Below, piece by piece: positions 1 through 9,015 of a stretch of 64,000 nucleotides of DNA (position 1 is the first letter of the stretch; every line of letters begins with the position of its first letter). This DNA comes from Bradyrhizobium sp. AZCC 1721 (GTDB lineage Bacteria; Pseudomonadota; Alphaproteobacteria; Rhizobiales; Xanthobacteraceae), in contig NZ_JAZHSB010000001.1 in the NCBI RefSeq assembly GCF_036924715.1, positions 4,393,001 through 4,457,000 on the forward strand, in the 5' to 3' direction. Under the pieces are notes generated by a model. That model searched no databases. It had not been told where the DNA came from and saw only the letters and a list, made by a program, of their open reading frames with translations. The position numbers and the translations under genes are program-made.

Positions 1-1146
1 CACTACCCGATGGTGGTCACCGTGGCCATATCGGAAGACTGGCTGCTTTCCGAATGGTGGAAGGGATTGCGGACCGACGCCATCGTCGCCGGCGTTCTGC
101 TCTGCATGATCCTGATGCTGGCGGCGTTGGTTGCCCTGCAATTCCGCTTCCGCAGCAAGACGGAGCGCGCGCTGCGCGAGCGCGAGGCGCATTATCGCCT
201 GCTGGCCAACAACATCGCCGATATCATCATCCTCATCGATGCCAACAGCCTGCTCCGCTATGTTTCCCGATCGGCCGAGCCGGTGCTGGGATTGCGTCCA
301 AAAGATCTGGTCGGCAAGTCATGCTTCGACCTGGTCCATCCCGACGACAGGGACAGCGTCAAAGCGGCGACCATCCGGCTCGACGGCGCCGATAGCGTCA
401 GTACGGTCGTGTTTCGGCACTATCGGGGCGACGGGACGCTGGCGTGGGTGGAAAGCAAGTTCAAGATGGCCTCCGCAACCAGCGACCCGGCGCGGACGGA
501 ATTCCTCTGCGTCATCCGCGATGTGACTGAACGGAAGCGGATGGAGGATGAGCTGACCCAGCTCAACCGCCGCCTCACCCAGCTCGCCGCGACTGACGGG
601 CTGACCGGGCTCACCAACCGCCGCACCTTCGATGGCTTCCTGCGGCGCGAATACGGAGCCTGCGAAGAGATTTCGGTGCTGCTGTTGGATATCGACAATT
701 TCAAGGGCTACAACGACACCTACGGGCACCAGGCCGGCGACCGTTGCCTGCAGGCGGTTGCAAAAGCCATCGGCAATGCGACCGACAACACGTCAGGCCT
801 GTCCGCGCGCTATGGCGGCGAGGAATTCGCCGTCGTATTGCCGAACAGCTCGGGAGACGATGCCTTGAAGATTGCCGAATCCATCCGGCTGACGGTTCGG
901 GCGCTCGGCATTCCGAACACGGCCTCGAGCCGAGGCCACATTACCATCAGTGCAGGCGTTGCCGCAAAAACCCGTTCGACGATCGACGAGGCCGCGCTGG
1001 TGGGAGAAGCCGACATCGCCCTCTACGAGGCAAAGCGCCTCGGCCGCAACCGCAGCATCGTGTATTCCTCAGTCGACTTGCAATATGTCGACAGCGCCTC
1101 CATCCAGCACGACGGCGAGTTCGCGCCGGGCGAACGGACGCATTAG
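1..1146 (+). CDS. Membrane diguanylate cyclase, sensor-TM-PAS-GGDEF (5' partial)
   Basis: The reading frame is open from base 1, so the gene starts upstream of the window. The first residues (HYPMVVTVAIS) look like the end of a Cache/PDC-type periplasmic sensor domain. A membrane segment follows at about residues 27-48, then a PAS domain (about 63-175) and a GGDEF domain (about 205-365) with an intact GGEEF active-site motif at residues 272-276. The enzyme should make cyclic-di-GMP from two GTP at the inner face of the membrane. I see no RxxD product-inhibition site just before GGEEF. The complete ligand-binding domain lies outside the window, so the signal cannot be guessed. Confidence 0.93.
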   Translation, partial: HYPMVVTVAISEDWLLSEWWKGLRTDAIVAGVLLCMILMLAALVALQFRFRSKTERALREREAHYRLLANNIADIIILIDANSLLRYVSRSAEPVLGLRPKDLVGKSCFDLVHPDDRDSVKAATIRLDGADSVSTVVFRHYRGDGTLAWVESKFKMASATSDPARTEFLCVIRDVTERKRMEDELTQLNRRLTQLAATDGLTGLTNRRTFDGFLRREYGACEEISVLLLDIDNFKGYNDTYGHQAGDRCLQAVAKAIGNATDNTSGLSARYGGEEFAVVLPNSSGDDALKIAESIRLTVRALGIPNTASSRGHITISAGVAAKTRSTIDEAALVGEADIALYEAKRLGRNRSIVYSSVDLQYVDSASIQHDGEFAPGERTH

Positions 1147-1230
1147 CCAGGGCGCGGAGCTGTCATGTAGCTGTGCAAAAAGCAGCTCGCTCAATATCCG
1201 CCTGCTGGACGCGAAAAGCCAACACCGGCC

Positions 1231-1602
1231 CTACTCCACGATTTTCCAATAGGAGTCCTTGCGGATCACCTTCCCGTTGCGAAACGTGTAGAAGTCACAA
1301 CCTCGGACCTCCTTTCTCGTGCCCTCGCGGGTGGTGCCTGTGAGTGTCCATTTTGAGATGCCGGTCTCGGCAGTCGAATCCACAAAATGCTCATCGTTGC
1401 CGTAGTGGACGTCAGGCAGACCTTCGAAGCGTGTTGCCAGCGCTTCCCGTACGTTCCGTTTGCCCTCGAAACGAGTCCCCCAAGGCTCGCTTCCCCGCGG
1501 CATCTCCAGGACGCAATCGTCAGAAAAGAACGCCATGATGCGATCAAGATCGTGCGCGTTGAAGGCATCACATAAACCCGTCAGCGTCGATCGAATGTCC
1601 AT
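1231..1602 (-). CDS. SnoaL/NTF2-like small protein
   Basis: A 123-residue protein of the NTF2-like fold: N-terminal helix with LCDAFNAHDLD, then FFSDDCVLEMP and a C-terminal strand with FRNGKVIRKDSYWK. Such proteins are polyketide-cyclase-like or unassigned small hydrolases/isomerases, so no substrate can be named. The ATG at 1602 was chosen over an in-frame upstream start because GGAG lies 7 bases before it. It is convergent with the cyclase gene on its left and is separated from the acylphosphatase gene by about 130 bases. Confidence 0.85.
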   Translation of the reverse strand: MDIRSTLTGLCDAFNAHDLDRIMAFFSDDCVLEMPRGSEPWGTRFEGKRNVREALATRFEGLPDVHYGNDEHFVDSTAETGISKWTLTGTTREGTRKEVRGCDFYTFRNGKVIRKDSYWKIVE

Positions 1603-1734
1603 CGCCCGTCTCCGCCCAGTCGGATGGTTGATATTTGCTCTGTGCGTTCGATCTCCGAATAGGCCATTGGCGACTGGGTCGGTCAAGGTCGGAGGCCCCC
1701 CGCGAACGGGCCCTGGTTCAAACAGCCACCGACG

Positions 1735-2034
1735 TTATATCGTCGGGAGCACCGAGAACCGCTCCCCTGCCCGCCGCAGCTTCAGCATCTCGGGATTGCC
1801 GGCGTCGTCGTGTACCGCCTCGACCCGGGCCGATGACGGCCCTCGCCGGCAAGCCGAGATCATCGCGGTCACCGGCTCCGCGGGACCTGCGAACAACGCC
1901 TCGACACGGCCGTCCCTGCGGTTGCGCACCCAGCCTTCGAGATCGCGCGCCCGTGCCGTGTCGTCGACCCAAGCGCGATAGCCGACGCCCTGCACCCGGC
2001 CGCTTATCGTGACATGACGAATTGCATCGCTCAT
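1735..2034 (-). CDS. acyP: Acylphosphatase
   Basis: A 99-residue acylphosphatase, which hydrolyses carboxyl-phosphate bonds in small acyl phosphates. The signature GRVQGVGYRAWV carries the phosphate-binding Arg20, and GWVRNRRDG carries the catalytic Asn38. Length and motif spacing are normal for the family. Its ATG overlaps the stop codon of the upstream oxaloacetate decarboxylase-like gene in an ATGA arrangement, so the two are probably translationally coupled. Confidence 0.95.
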   Translation of the reverse strand: MSDAIRHVTISGRVQGVGYRAWVDDTARARDLEGWVRNRRDGRVEALFAGPAEPVTAMISACRRGPSSARVEAVHDDAGNPEMLKLRRAGERFSVLPTI

Positions 2035-2900
2035 TTGTTCTTCAACCCGAGAAATGCGCCGGCGCGCGACTTTACTTCGGCATCGCGCATGGCCCGGCTG
2101 GTCAACTCGGCAGACGCAAGGCCGTTCAAATTTTTCGGCGAGGTTCCCTCACGCAACGCCTTCAGCGTCTGGTAGACGGCCTGCGTTGCGGCGGCGAATG
2201 GCGCGTGGCCCTGCAGCGCGATCCGCACGCGCTGACCGGCGAGATAATCCAGCGCCGTCATCTCCTCGGGCGCACCACCGAGCACGATCGGCAATCTCGT
2301 CGCGGCGGAAATCGCTTCCAGCTCGCCCCGGCTCTTGATGCCGGTGAAGAACAGCGCATCGACGCCGGTGGCCTCATACGCTTTCGCCCGCGCGATCGCG
2401 TCGTCGAGGCCGGTGACGGACACGGCGCCGGTGCGGCCGATGATGACCAGCGAGGAATCGCTGCGGCCGTCGAGCGCGGCCTTCATCTTGCCGACGCCCT
2501 CCTCCAGCGGAATCAATTGCGTTCCGGCCTGCCCGAACGCCTGCGGCAAGAGCGTATCCTCAATCGTGAGGCCAGCGGCGCCGGCAGCCTCGAGTTCATG
2601 CACGGTACGGCGAACATTGAGCGCATTGCCGTAGCCGTGGTCGGCGTCGACCAATACCGGCAGTGTCGAAGCACGCGACATCCGGCGCATCTGCTCGGCC
2701 AACTCCGTCAGTGTGATCAGCGCAATATCGGGATCGCCGAGAACGGCAAGCGAGGCCACCGACCCGCCGAACATGCCGAGCTCGAAGCCGAGGTCTTCGG
2801 CAATGCGGATCGAGGTCGCATCATAGACCGATCCCGGGCGGATGCAGGTGAAGCTGCCGAGGATGGAACGCAGAGCTTCGCGGCGTTTGCGGAAAGACAT
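2031..2900 (-). CDS. Oxaloacetate decarboxylase-like protein, ICL/PEP mutase superfamily
   Basis: A 289-residue TIM-barrel protein of the isocitrate lyase/PEP mutase superfamily. DADHGYG at about residues 85-91 supplies the Mg-binding acidic residues, and the N-terminal part (CIRPGSVYDATS) is typical of the oxaloacetate decarboxylase branch, whose members are about 287 residues. It should decarboxylate oxaloacetate to pyruvate or act on a related 2-oxo acid. The ATG at 2900 has AGGAG eight bases upstream, better than the in-frame ATG at 2915. It is followed by acyP with a 4-base overlap. A palindromic repeat separates it from the carboxylase gene upstream. Confidence 0.88.
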   Translation of the reverse strand: MSFRKRREALRSILGSFTCIRPGSVYDATSIRIAEDLGFELGMFGGSVASLAVLGDPDIALITLTELAEQMRRMSRASTLPVLVDADHGYGNALNVRRTVHELEAAGAAGLTIEDTLLPQAFGQAGTQLIPLEEGVGKMKAALDGRSDSSLVIIGRTGAVSVTGLDDAIARAKAYEATGVDALFFTGIKSRGELEAISAATRLPIVLGGAPEEMTALDYLAGQRVRIALQGHAPFAAATQAVYQTLKALREGTSPKNLNGLASAELTSRAMRDAEVKSRAGAFLGLKNK

Positions 2901-2917
2901 CAGGAGGCTCCTCATTC

Positions 2918-2998
2918 GTCATTGCGAGGAGCGCAGCGACGAAGCAATCCATACTTCCTTTGCCGCACGATGGATTGCTTCGCTGCGCTCGCAATGAC
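2918..2998. repeat. Palindromic intergenic repeat, GTCATTGCGAG family
   Basis: An 81-base imperfect palindrome. The left arm runs GTCATTGCGAG...GAAGCAATCCAT and the right arm ATGGATTGCTTC...CTCGCAATGAC, around a short centre. A second, longer member lies at 52043-52217. It can fold into a long hairpin and probably forms the transcript boundary between the two flanking minus-strand genes. Confidence 0.85.
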
Positions 2999-3009
2999 GG
3001 GGGTTTCGT

Positions 3010-5025
3010 CTACGCAAACTCCAAAATTAACGCGTCCACCGCCAGTGTGGCGCCGGCCGCGGCATGGATCTTCTTCACGGTGCCGTCGCGTTCGGCGCGC
3101 AACACGTTCTGCATCTTCATCGCCTCGACCACGGCCAACGTCTCGCCGGACTTGACCTCCTGCCCTTCGGCGACCGCAATCGACACCACGAGCCCCGGCA
3201 TCGGGCACAGCAGCTTCTTGCCGGTGTCGGCCGCCGAGTTCACCGGCATCAGTCGCGCGGCGGCAGCCTCGCTTTCGGTGAAGACGTTGACTGCAACTTC
3301 AAAGCCTTGGTGCGCGAGGCGGAAGCCGTTCGGGATTGCGCGTACCTGCATTGCGACCAAGTGGCCGTCGATGGTGCCGTGCCAGACCGGCTCGCCCGGC
3401 GTCCAGCTCGAGATCAGGTTGTGCGGATTGCCCGGCAGGCCATCGGCGCCGATGAAACGCACCGCGATGCCGTCGGCCTCGCGCGCCACGTCCAGCGCGA
3501 TTTCGTCGCGGCCGAGCCACACCGCGCGGCGACGTTCACGCTGCACCAGGCGGCCGGTCAACTGACCGGAAATCTGGCGCTTGCGCTCGCCGAGCACGTG
3601 ATCGATCGCGGCACCCACGGCGGCCAGCCGCCGCGCGATCTCGCCTTCCGGCGGATGCGCCGAAAACCCTTTTGGAAATTCCTCTGATATGAAGCCGGTG
3701 GAAAGCTTGCCTTCGCGCCAGCGCGGATGGTTCATCAGCGCCGACAGGAACGGAATGTTGTGACGGATGCCGTCGACGTAGAACGCGTCGAGCGCCGTGG
3801 CCTGTGCCTCGATCGCGGCGGCTCGTGACGGCGCGTGCGTCACGAGCTTGGCAATCATCGGATCGTAATGGATCGAGATCTCGCCGCCCTCCTGCACACC
3901 GGTGTCGTTGCGGATGGTAACGCCGTCCTGGCTCGCTTCCGCCGGCGGCCGGTATTTCACCAGCCGGCCGATCGACGGCAGGAAGTTGCGGAAGGGATCC
4001 TCGGCATAGACGCGCGATTCCACGGCCCAGCCGGTCAGCGTGACGTCCTTCTGAGTGATGGAAAGCTTCTCGCCGGCCGCGACCCTGATCATCTGCTCGA
4101 CCAGGTCGATGCCCGTGACCAGTTCGGTGACGGGATGCTCGACCTGCAGACGGGTGTTCATCTCCAGGAAGTAAAAGCTCTTATCCTGGCCGGCGACGAA
4201 TTCGACGGTGCCGGCCGAATCGTAATTCACCGCCTTCGCCAGTGCCACTGCCTGCTCACCCATCCTGCGGCGGGTGGTTTCGTCGAGCAGCGGCGACGGC
4301 GCTTCCTCGATGACCTTCTGGTTACGGCGCTGGATCGAGCATTCGCGCTCGCCAAGATGGATCACATTGCCATGCTTGTCGCCGAGCACCTGTATTTCGA
4401 TGTGGCGGGGATCGACGATGAACTTTTCGATGAAGACGCGGTCGTCGCCGAACGAGGATTTCGCTTCCGCCTTGGCGAGATTGAAGCCCTCGACGACTTC
4501 CTTCTTCGAGTACGCGATCCGCATGCCCTTGCCGCCGCCGCCGGCGGAGGCCTTGATCATCACGGGGTAGCCGATCTCGTCGGCGATCTTCACCGCGTGC
4601 TTTTCGTCCTCGATCACACCGAGATGTCCCGGCACGGTCGAGACTTTTGCCTTCGCGGCGGCCTTCTTGGATTCGATCTTGTCGCCCATCGCGGCAATGG
4701 CGCCGGGATTGGGGCCGATGAAGACGATACCCGCCTTGGCGAGCTCGCGCGGAAACGCCTCGCGCTCGGAAAGAAAGCCATAACCGGGATGCACGGCCTC
4801 TGCGCCGGTCTTGCGGCAGGCATCGATAATCCGGTCGATCAACAGATAGCTCTCGGCGGCCGCCGGCGGGCCGATCAGCACGGCCTTATCCGCCATTTCG
4901 ACGTGGAGCGCATCGCGGTCCGCTTCGGAATACACCGCGACCGTCTCGATCCCCATTCGGCGCGCAGTCTTGATGACCCGGCAGGCGATCTCGCCGCGAT
5001 TTGCGATCAGAATTCTCTTGAACAT
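3010..5025 (-). CDS. pccA: Propionyl-CoA carboxylase alpha subunit (biotin carboxylase + BCCP)
   Basis: A 671-residue biotin-dependent carboxylase alpha subunit. Residues 1-450 are biotin carboxylase (MFKRILIANRGEIACRV start, ATP-grasp glycine loop GGGGKGM at 162-168, EMNTRLQVEHPVTE). A middle BT-type domain and a C-terminal biotinyl domain follow, with the biotin-accepting lysine at 637 in EAMKMQN. The length, the BT region and EAMKMQN favour propionyl-CoA carboxylase over methylcrotonyl- or acetyl-CoA carboxylase. The carboxyltransferase beta subunit is not in this window. The start at 5025 is fixed by family alignment; the upstream in-frame extension is non-homologous. Confidence 0.92.
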   Translation of the reverse strand: MFKRILIANRGEIACRVIKTARRMGIETVAVYSEADRDALHVEMADKAVLIGPPAAAESYLLIDRIIDACRKTGAEAVHPGYGFLSEREAFPRELAKAGIVFIGPNPGAIAAMGDKIESKKAAAKAKVSTVPGHLGVIEDEKHAVKIADEIGYPVMIKASAGGGGKGMRIAYSKKEVVEGFNLAKAEAKSSFGDDRVFIEKFIVDPRHIEIQVLGDKHGNVIHLGERECSIQRRNQKVIEEAPSPLLDETTRRRMGEQAVALAKAVNYDSAGTVEFVAGQDKSFYFLEMNTRLQVEHPVTELVTGIDLVEQMIRVAAGEKLSITQKDVTLTGWAVESRVYAEDPFRNFLPSIGRLVKYRPPAEASQDGVTIRNDTGVQEGGEISIHYDPMIAKLVTHAPSRAAAIEAQATALDAFYVDGIRHNIPFLSALMNHPRWREGKLSTGFISEEFPKGFSAHPPEGEIARRLAAVGAAIDHVLGERKRQISGQLTGRLVQRERRRAVWLGRDEIALDVAREADGIAVRFIGADGLPGNPHNLISSWTPGEPVWHGTIDGHLVAMQVRAIPNGFRLAHQGFEVAVNVFTESEAAAARLMPVNSAADTGKKLLCPMPGLVVSIAVAEGQEVKSGETLAVVEAMKMQNVLRAERDGTVKKIHAAAGATLAVDALILEFA

Positions 5026-5163
5026 GTTCTTCTTGCTTGAGCTTTGGGCGGGATCCTCCCCCGCAACGAGACATGCGGGACGCGGGTAACACACCCGTCG
5101 TACAGCAAAAATCGATGGAGGCAACGGTCTCGTACCGGCTTCGCGGCGCCGCCCGGCGCTAAT

Positions 5164-5373
5164 TCAGCCGGAATAGGAGTTGAAGCGGCCCCGCGCATAG
5201 GCATGGGATACCGCTTTCATCAGCTCGCCGACCTCGGATTCCAGATAGTCGTTGGCCACGATCAACGCGCGGATCGTCGCCCTCATATCCCCACCACAGG
5301 CAGAAATCGCCTGATCTACAGCGGCTTCCAGCTCGTCGTTCTCTTCGGACTTCGGCTGTGAAGAGGACGACAT
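5164..5373 (-). CDS. Small conserved hypothetical protein
   Basis: A 69-residue acidic, helical protein (ELEAAVDQAISACGG, ALIVANDYLESEVGEL) without signal peptide or membrane segment. The pattern matches small unassigned proteins common in Bradyrhizobium that have no known role. It sits upstream of the carboxylase gene on the same strand, separated by about 140 bases. The Shine-Dalgarno sequence is weak. Confidence 0.7.
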   Translation of the reverse strand: MSSSSQPKSEENDELEAAVDQAISACGGDMRATIRALIVANDYLESEVGELMKAVSHAYARGRFNSYSG

Positions 5374-5482
5374 GGCAATATTCCGTGTTGAGCGAGGGCC
5401 CCATGTTCTTATTTTGTTCTTGTTAAGTCAATGGTGCTCTCATCCCCTTTAGTAGGAGCTTCGATATCGAGAGGACGATCAA

Positions 5483-5659
5483 ATGGATTTATCAGCGATC
5501 ATCAGAAGAGCGATTGAAATTGGCGACCAATACGGGTTCATCACGTTTGACCAAATTGACGAGCTCGTGCCGTCATCTGCCGACAGGCTTGAGCCCGAAA
5601 TCATCGAAGCTCTCTTCGAGGCCTTGAGCGTCCGAGGAATAAACGTCAGAGAGGCGTAA
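5483..5659 (+). CDS. Stand-alone sigma-70 region 1.1 mini-protein
   Basis: A 58-residue protein that corresponds to sigma-70 region 1.1 and nothing else: MDLSAIIRRAIEIGDQYGFI, then TFDQIDELVP, an acidic helix EPEIIEALFEAL and SVRGINV. In housekeeping sigma factors this domain masks the DNA-binding regions of free sigma and occupies the DNA channel of RNA polymerase. As an isolated protein it might act on RNA polymerase or sigma in trans, but that is inference. GAGAGGACG is a good ribosome-binding site 5-8 bases before the ATG. It stands alone between the divergent 69-residue gene and the nuclease gene. Confidence 0.82.
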   Translation: MDLSAIIRRAIEIGDQYGFITFDQIDELVPSSADRLEPEIIEALFEALSVRGINVREA

Positions 5660-5734
5660 GGCCGCCGCGCTTGGTTCCTTGACGCCAGCATGTGCTAGAA
5701 CGCATCGGTGCGAAATCTATTTAAAGTGAAACAG

Positions 5735-6499
5735 ATGCGGTCACGAATTTTTCTGGTTGCGGCGTTGCTGTCGATCGCCCTTCCGGCCAGCCAGAGTTTG
5801 GCCGCAACGGCCACCATTCGAGATGGCAGCTCGCTTCAGCTCGGCAACATTACCTACCGGCTCGACGGCATCGATGCGCCCACCGTTGATCAACTCTGCA
5901 TCGATCAGAATGCCGATAGCTGGACCTGCGGGATTGAGGCGCGCGATCAACTGACCAAGTTGATCGGCGGCAAACAGGTTCGCTGCGACGATCTGGGTCC
6001 CGATCCTACTTACAAGAAACGGCGCATCGGCGTGTGCAAGATCGAGGGCGACAGGACCAGTTTGAGCCAACTCCTTGTCCGCAACGGCTTTGCACTGAAT
6101 GTCGAAGTCTCCGCCAGCGGTCGCTTCCAGGTGGACGAGGCCCGCGCCAAGGACGACCGCCAGGGACTCTGGAAAGGCTGCTTCGTCGCGCCGCGCGAGT
6201 TCCGCGCCGGGAAGAAAGACGCTCCCTTGCTCGGCGCCGCGTGCCGCGTCGATCGCGACCGCGAAATCCGCGAGGCGCTGTTCCCCGAGGATCTCGTGAT
6301 GCCGGCGAATTGCAACATCAAGGGGAGGTACGCGGTGCGCGCGCGCGTCACCGGGAACCTTGGCATCTACCACCTGCAGGCATGCCGCTCCTATCCGGGA
6401 CTGACCAAGCCGGATCGCTGGTTCTGTTCCGAGGAAGATGCGCAGGCCGCCGGGTTCCGCAGGGCCTATAACTGCCGGTCAACCACCAAGAGCAAATGA
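5735..6499 (+). CDS. Secreted thermonuclease-family (SNase-like) protein
   Basis: A 254-residue exported protein. A signal peptide (RIFLVAALLSIALPASQSLAA) is followed by a staphylococcal-nuclease fold with the three expected landmarks: YRLDGIDAP, GIEARDQL and YKKRRIGVCKI, corresponding to the Arg-Glu-Arg catalytic set. The roughly 100-residue C-terminal extension with several cysteines is of unknown function. It probably cleaves nucleic acid in the periplasm or outside. A GTG start at 5708 is also possible; the ATG at 5735 gives a cleaner signal peptide. Confidence 0.85.
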   Translation: MRSRIFLVAALLSIALPASQSLAATATIRDGSSLQLGNITYRLDGIDAPTVDQLCIDQNADSWTCGIEARDQLTKLIGGKQVRCDDLGPDPTYKKRRIGVCKIEGDRTSLSQLLVRNGFALNVEVSASGRFQVDEARAKDDRQGLWKGCFVAPREFRAGKKDAPLLGAACRVDRDREIREALFPEDLVMPANCNIKGRYAVRARVTGNLGIYHLQACRSYPGLTKPDRWFCSEEDAQAAGFRRAYNCRSTTKSK

Positions 6500-6555
6500 G
6501 GCTGGCTAACGCGCCGGCTCTTGTGTGAAAGTGCCGCCAGAGGTTGCCGGCACGC

Positions 6556-9009
6556 ATGACACCTTCCGACACCACGAACCTCCTGCCTGAAGCGGCCGCC
6601 GCCGAGCGCTTGCGGCAATATCTGCAGGAAATCGCAAGCGAGCGCGACAGAGCCCATCGTGCTTTGCAGGAGCGCGAAGCGGAGCTGGCGCGGATCCAGC
6701 GCATCGCCGGCGTCGGTGGTCTCGAAATCGATTTCCGTGACGGCGTCAAGAACCGCCGCTCCCCCGAATATCTTCTCGTTCACGGGCTGCCGCCCGAGGC
6801 GGCCAACGAGACCTATGAGGAATGGGTCAGTCGAATCCATCCCGAGGATCGCGAGCGAACGGTCCAGCACCTGTTCGGCGTATTGAAGAGCCAGAGCGAG
6901 GACTATTCGGCCGAATACCGCATCGTGCGGCCGAACGACGGCGCGGTCCGCTGGATCCGCGTCGTCGGCAAGATAGAGCGCGAGGCCGACGGCCGCGCGC
7001 TGCGCCTCGTCGGCGCCGATTGCGACGTCACCGATCAGATGCTGGCGCAGGCAACCTTGCGCGAAAGCGAGGAGCGCTTCCGCCTGATCGCCAACAGCGC
7101 GCCGGTCCCGATCTGGGTCACCAAGCTCGACCGCACGCGTTCCTTCGCCAACCAGGCCTATGTCGATTTCCTTGGACTGCCGTTCGAGGAAGCCATCGTG
7201 TTCGACTGGCGCAAAAGGCTGCATCCGGACGACGCGGCGCGCGTCGTCCAGGAATCCGTCGCAGGCGAAGCATCGCTCAAGCCGTTCGTGCTGGAGGCCC
7301 GCTATCAGCGCGCCGACGGCGAATGGCGGTGGCTGCGCTCGGAATCCCAGCCGCGCTGGGATCCGACCGGCAAGCACATCGGCTTCATCGGCGTTGCCCA
7401 CGACGTCACCTCGGCCAAGCAGGCCGAGCACGATCTGCGCCGGCTGAACGAAATTCTCGAGATGCGGATCACCGAGCGGACGGCGCAGCTCGAATCCAGC
7501 GAAGCCCAGATGCGGGCAATCTTCGAGACCAGCCATCAATATCAGGCGTTGCTCAACCAGCACGGCGAGGTGCTCTATGCCAACAGGACGGCGTTGGCCG
7601 GCATCCACGCCGACGCCGGCGCGGTGGTCGGCCAGCCGTTCTGGGAAACGCCATGGTTTGCCACGACCCCCGGCATGCGCGACGCCGTCCGCGACGCCTT
7701 CATCACGGTCATGCAGGGCGAAGAGGTCAAGATTGAAATGCTGCTGCACCTGCCGATCGGCGACCGCTATTTCGATTTCGCGATGCGCCCGCTGCACGAC
7801 CGGCGCGGCACCGTCATCGGGGCAGTGCCGGAGGCCATCGACGTCACCGAGCGCCGCCAGGGCGAGGAAGCGCTTCGCCAGTCGCAGAAGATGGAAGCGG
7901 TCGGACAGTTGACCGGCGGCGTGGCGCACGATTTCAACAACCTGTTGACCATCATCCGCTCCGCAACCGATTTCCTGCGCCGCCGCGAGTTGCCGGAAGA
8001 GCGGCGCCGGCGCTATATCGACGCGATCGCCGAGACCGTGGAGCGCGCCTCCAAACTGACCGGACAATTGCTGGCGTTCGCCCGCAGGCAGCCGCTCAAG
8101 CCGCAGGTGTTCAACGTCGGCACCCAGGTCGAATCAGTCGCGCAATTGATCCGTCCCCTCGTCGGTGCCCGGATCAGGATCGACGTCGAAATCGCCGATC
8201 TCAATTGCTTCGCAATCGCCGACGTTGCGCAATTCGAAACCGCGCTGATGAATCTCGCCGTCAACAGCCGCGATGCCATGGACAGCGAGGGCCGGCTGAC
8301 CATTCAGGTCCGCAAGGTGGATGCGATTCCGCCGCTGCGTACCCAGCCCGCCCGCCGCGGCGACTTCGTCGCCATCACCGTGACCGACACCGGCTGCGGC
8401 ATTGCCCCTGCCCTGCTCGAGACGATCTTCGAGCCGTTCTTCACCACCAAGGAAGTCGGCAAGGGCACCGGCCTCGGGCTGAGCCAAGCGTTCGGTTTTG
8501 CCAAGCAATCCGACGGCGATATCGCAGTTGCAAGTGAGCCCGGCCAGGGTGCGACGTTCACGATCTACCTGCCGCAGGCCGCGGTGCCGGCCGATACGAG
8601 TGAAGCCGCCGCGACCGCCAGCGAGCCTGCTGCCCGCGGCCGCGGCTACCGCGTCCTCGTCGTCGAGGACAATGACGACGTCGGCCAGTTCTCCACCGAA
8701 CTGTTGGAAGATCTCGGCTACACCGTGCGCCGCGTCGCCAGCGCGGACGCCGCGCTCGCAATCCTGGCCGAGGACGAGTTTTCCGCCGACCTGGTGTTTT
8801 CCGACGTCATCATGCCCGGGATGAACGGCGTCGAGCTCGCCGGCATCGTGCGCGAACGCTATCCCGGCCTGCCCGTGGTGCTGACCAGCGGCTACAGCAA
8901 CGTGCTGGCGGAGAGCGCCCACCGCGGCTTCGAGCTGATCCAGAAACCCTATTCGGTGGAACTGCTGTCGCGAATTCTCAGGAAGGCGATTTCCGAGGCG
9001 CGCCGCTAG
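6556..9009 (+). CDS. Hybrid sensor histidine kinase, three PAS domains + HisKA + HATPase + REC
   Basis: An 817-residue soluble hybrid kinase without membrane segments. Three PAS-like domains (roughly residues 40-160, 165-290 and 320-430) precede the HisKA domain with His458 in GGVAHDFNNLL, then an HATPase domain (FEPFFTTKEVGKGTGLGLS) and a C-terminal receiver with phospho-acceptor Asp750 in VFSDVIMPG. It should autophosphorylate on a cytoplasmic cue and pass phosphate to its own receiver. No separate output regulator is adjacent. ATG at 6556 is preferred over TTG at 6544. Confidence 0.94.
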   Translation: MTPSDTTNLLPEAAAAERLRQYLQEIASERDRAHRALQEREAELARIQRIAGVGGLEIDFRDGVKNRRSPEYLLVHGLPPEAANETYEEWVSRIHPEDRERTVQHLFGVLKSQSEDYSAEYRIVRPNDGAVRWIRVVGKIEREADGRALRLVGADCDVTDQMLAQATLRESEERFRLIANSAPVPIWVTKLDRTRSFANQAYVDFLGLPFEEAIVFDWRKRLHPDDAARVVQESVAGEASLKPFVLEARYQRADGEWRWLRSESQPRWDPTGKHIGFIGVAHDVTSAKQAEHDLRRLNEILEMRITERTAQLESSEAQMRAIFETSHQYQALLNQHGEVLYANRTALAGIHADAGAVVGQPFWETPWFATTPGMRDAVRDAFITVMQGEEVKIEMLLHLPIGDRYFDFAMRPLHDRRGTVIGAVPEAIDVTERRQGEEALRQSQKMEAVGQLTGGVAHDFNNLLTIIRSATDFLRRRELPEERRRRYIDAIAETVERASKLTGQLLAFARRQPLKPQVFNVGTQVESVAQLIRPLVGARIRIDVEIADLNCFAIADVAQFETALMNLAVNSRDAMDSEGRLTIQVRKVDAIPPLRTQPARRGDFVAITVTDTGCGIAPALLETIFEPFFTTKEVGKGTGLGLSQAFGFAKQSDGDIAVASEPGQGATFTIYLPQAAVPADTSEAAATASEPAARGRGYRVLVVEDNDDVGQFSTELLEDLGYTVRRVASADAALAILAEDEFSADLVFSDVIMPGMNGVELAGIVRERYPGLPVVLTSGYSNVLAESAHRGFELIQKPYSVELLSRILRKAISEARR

Positions 9010-9015
9010 GGAAGC

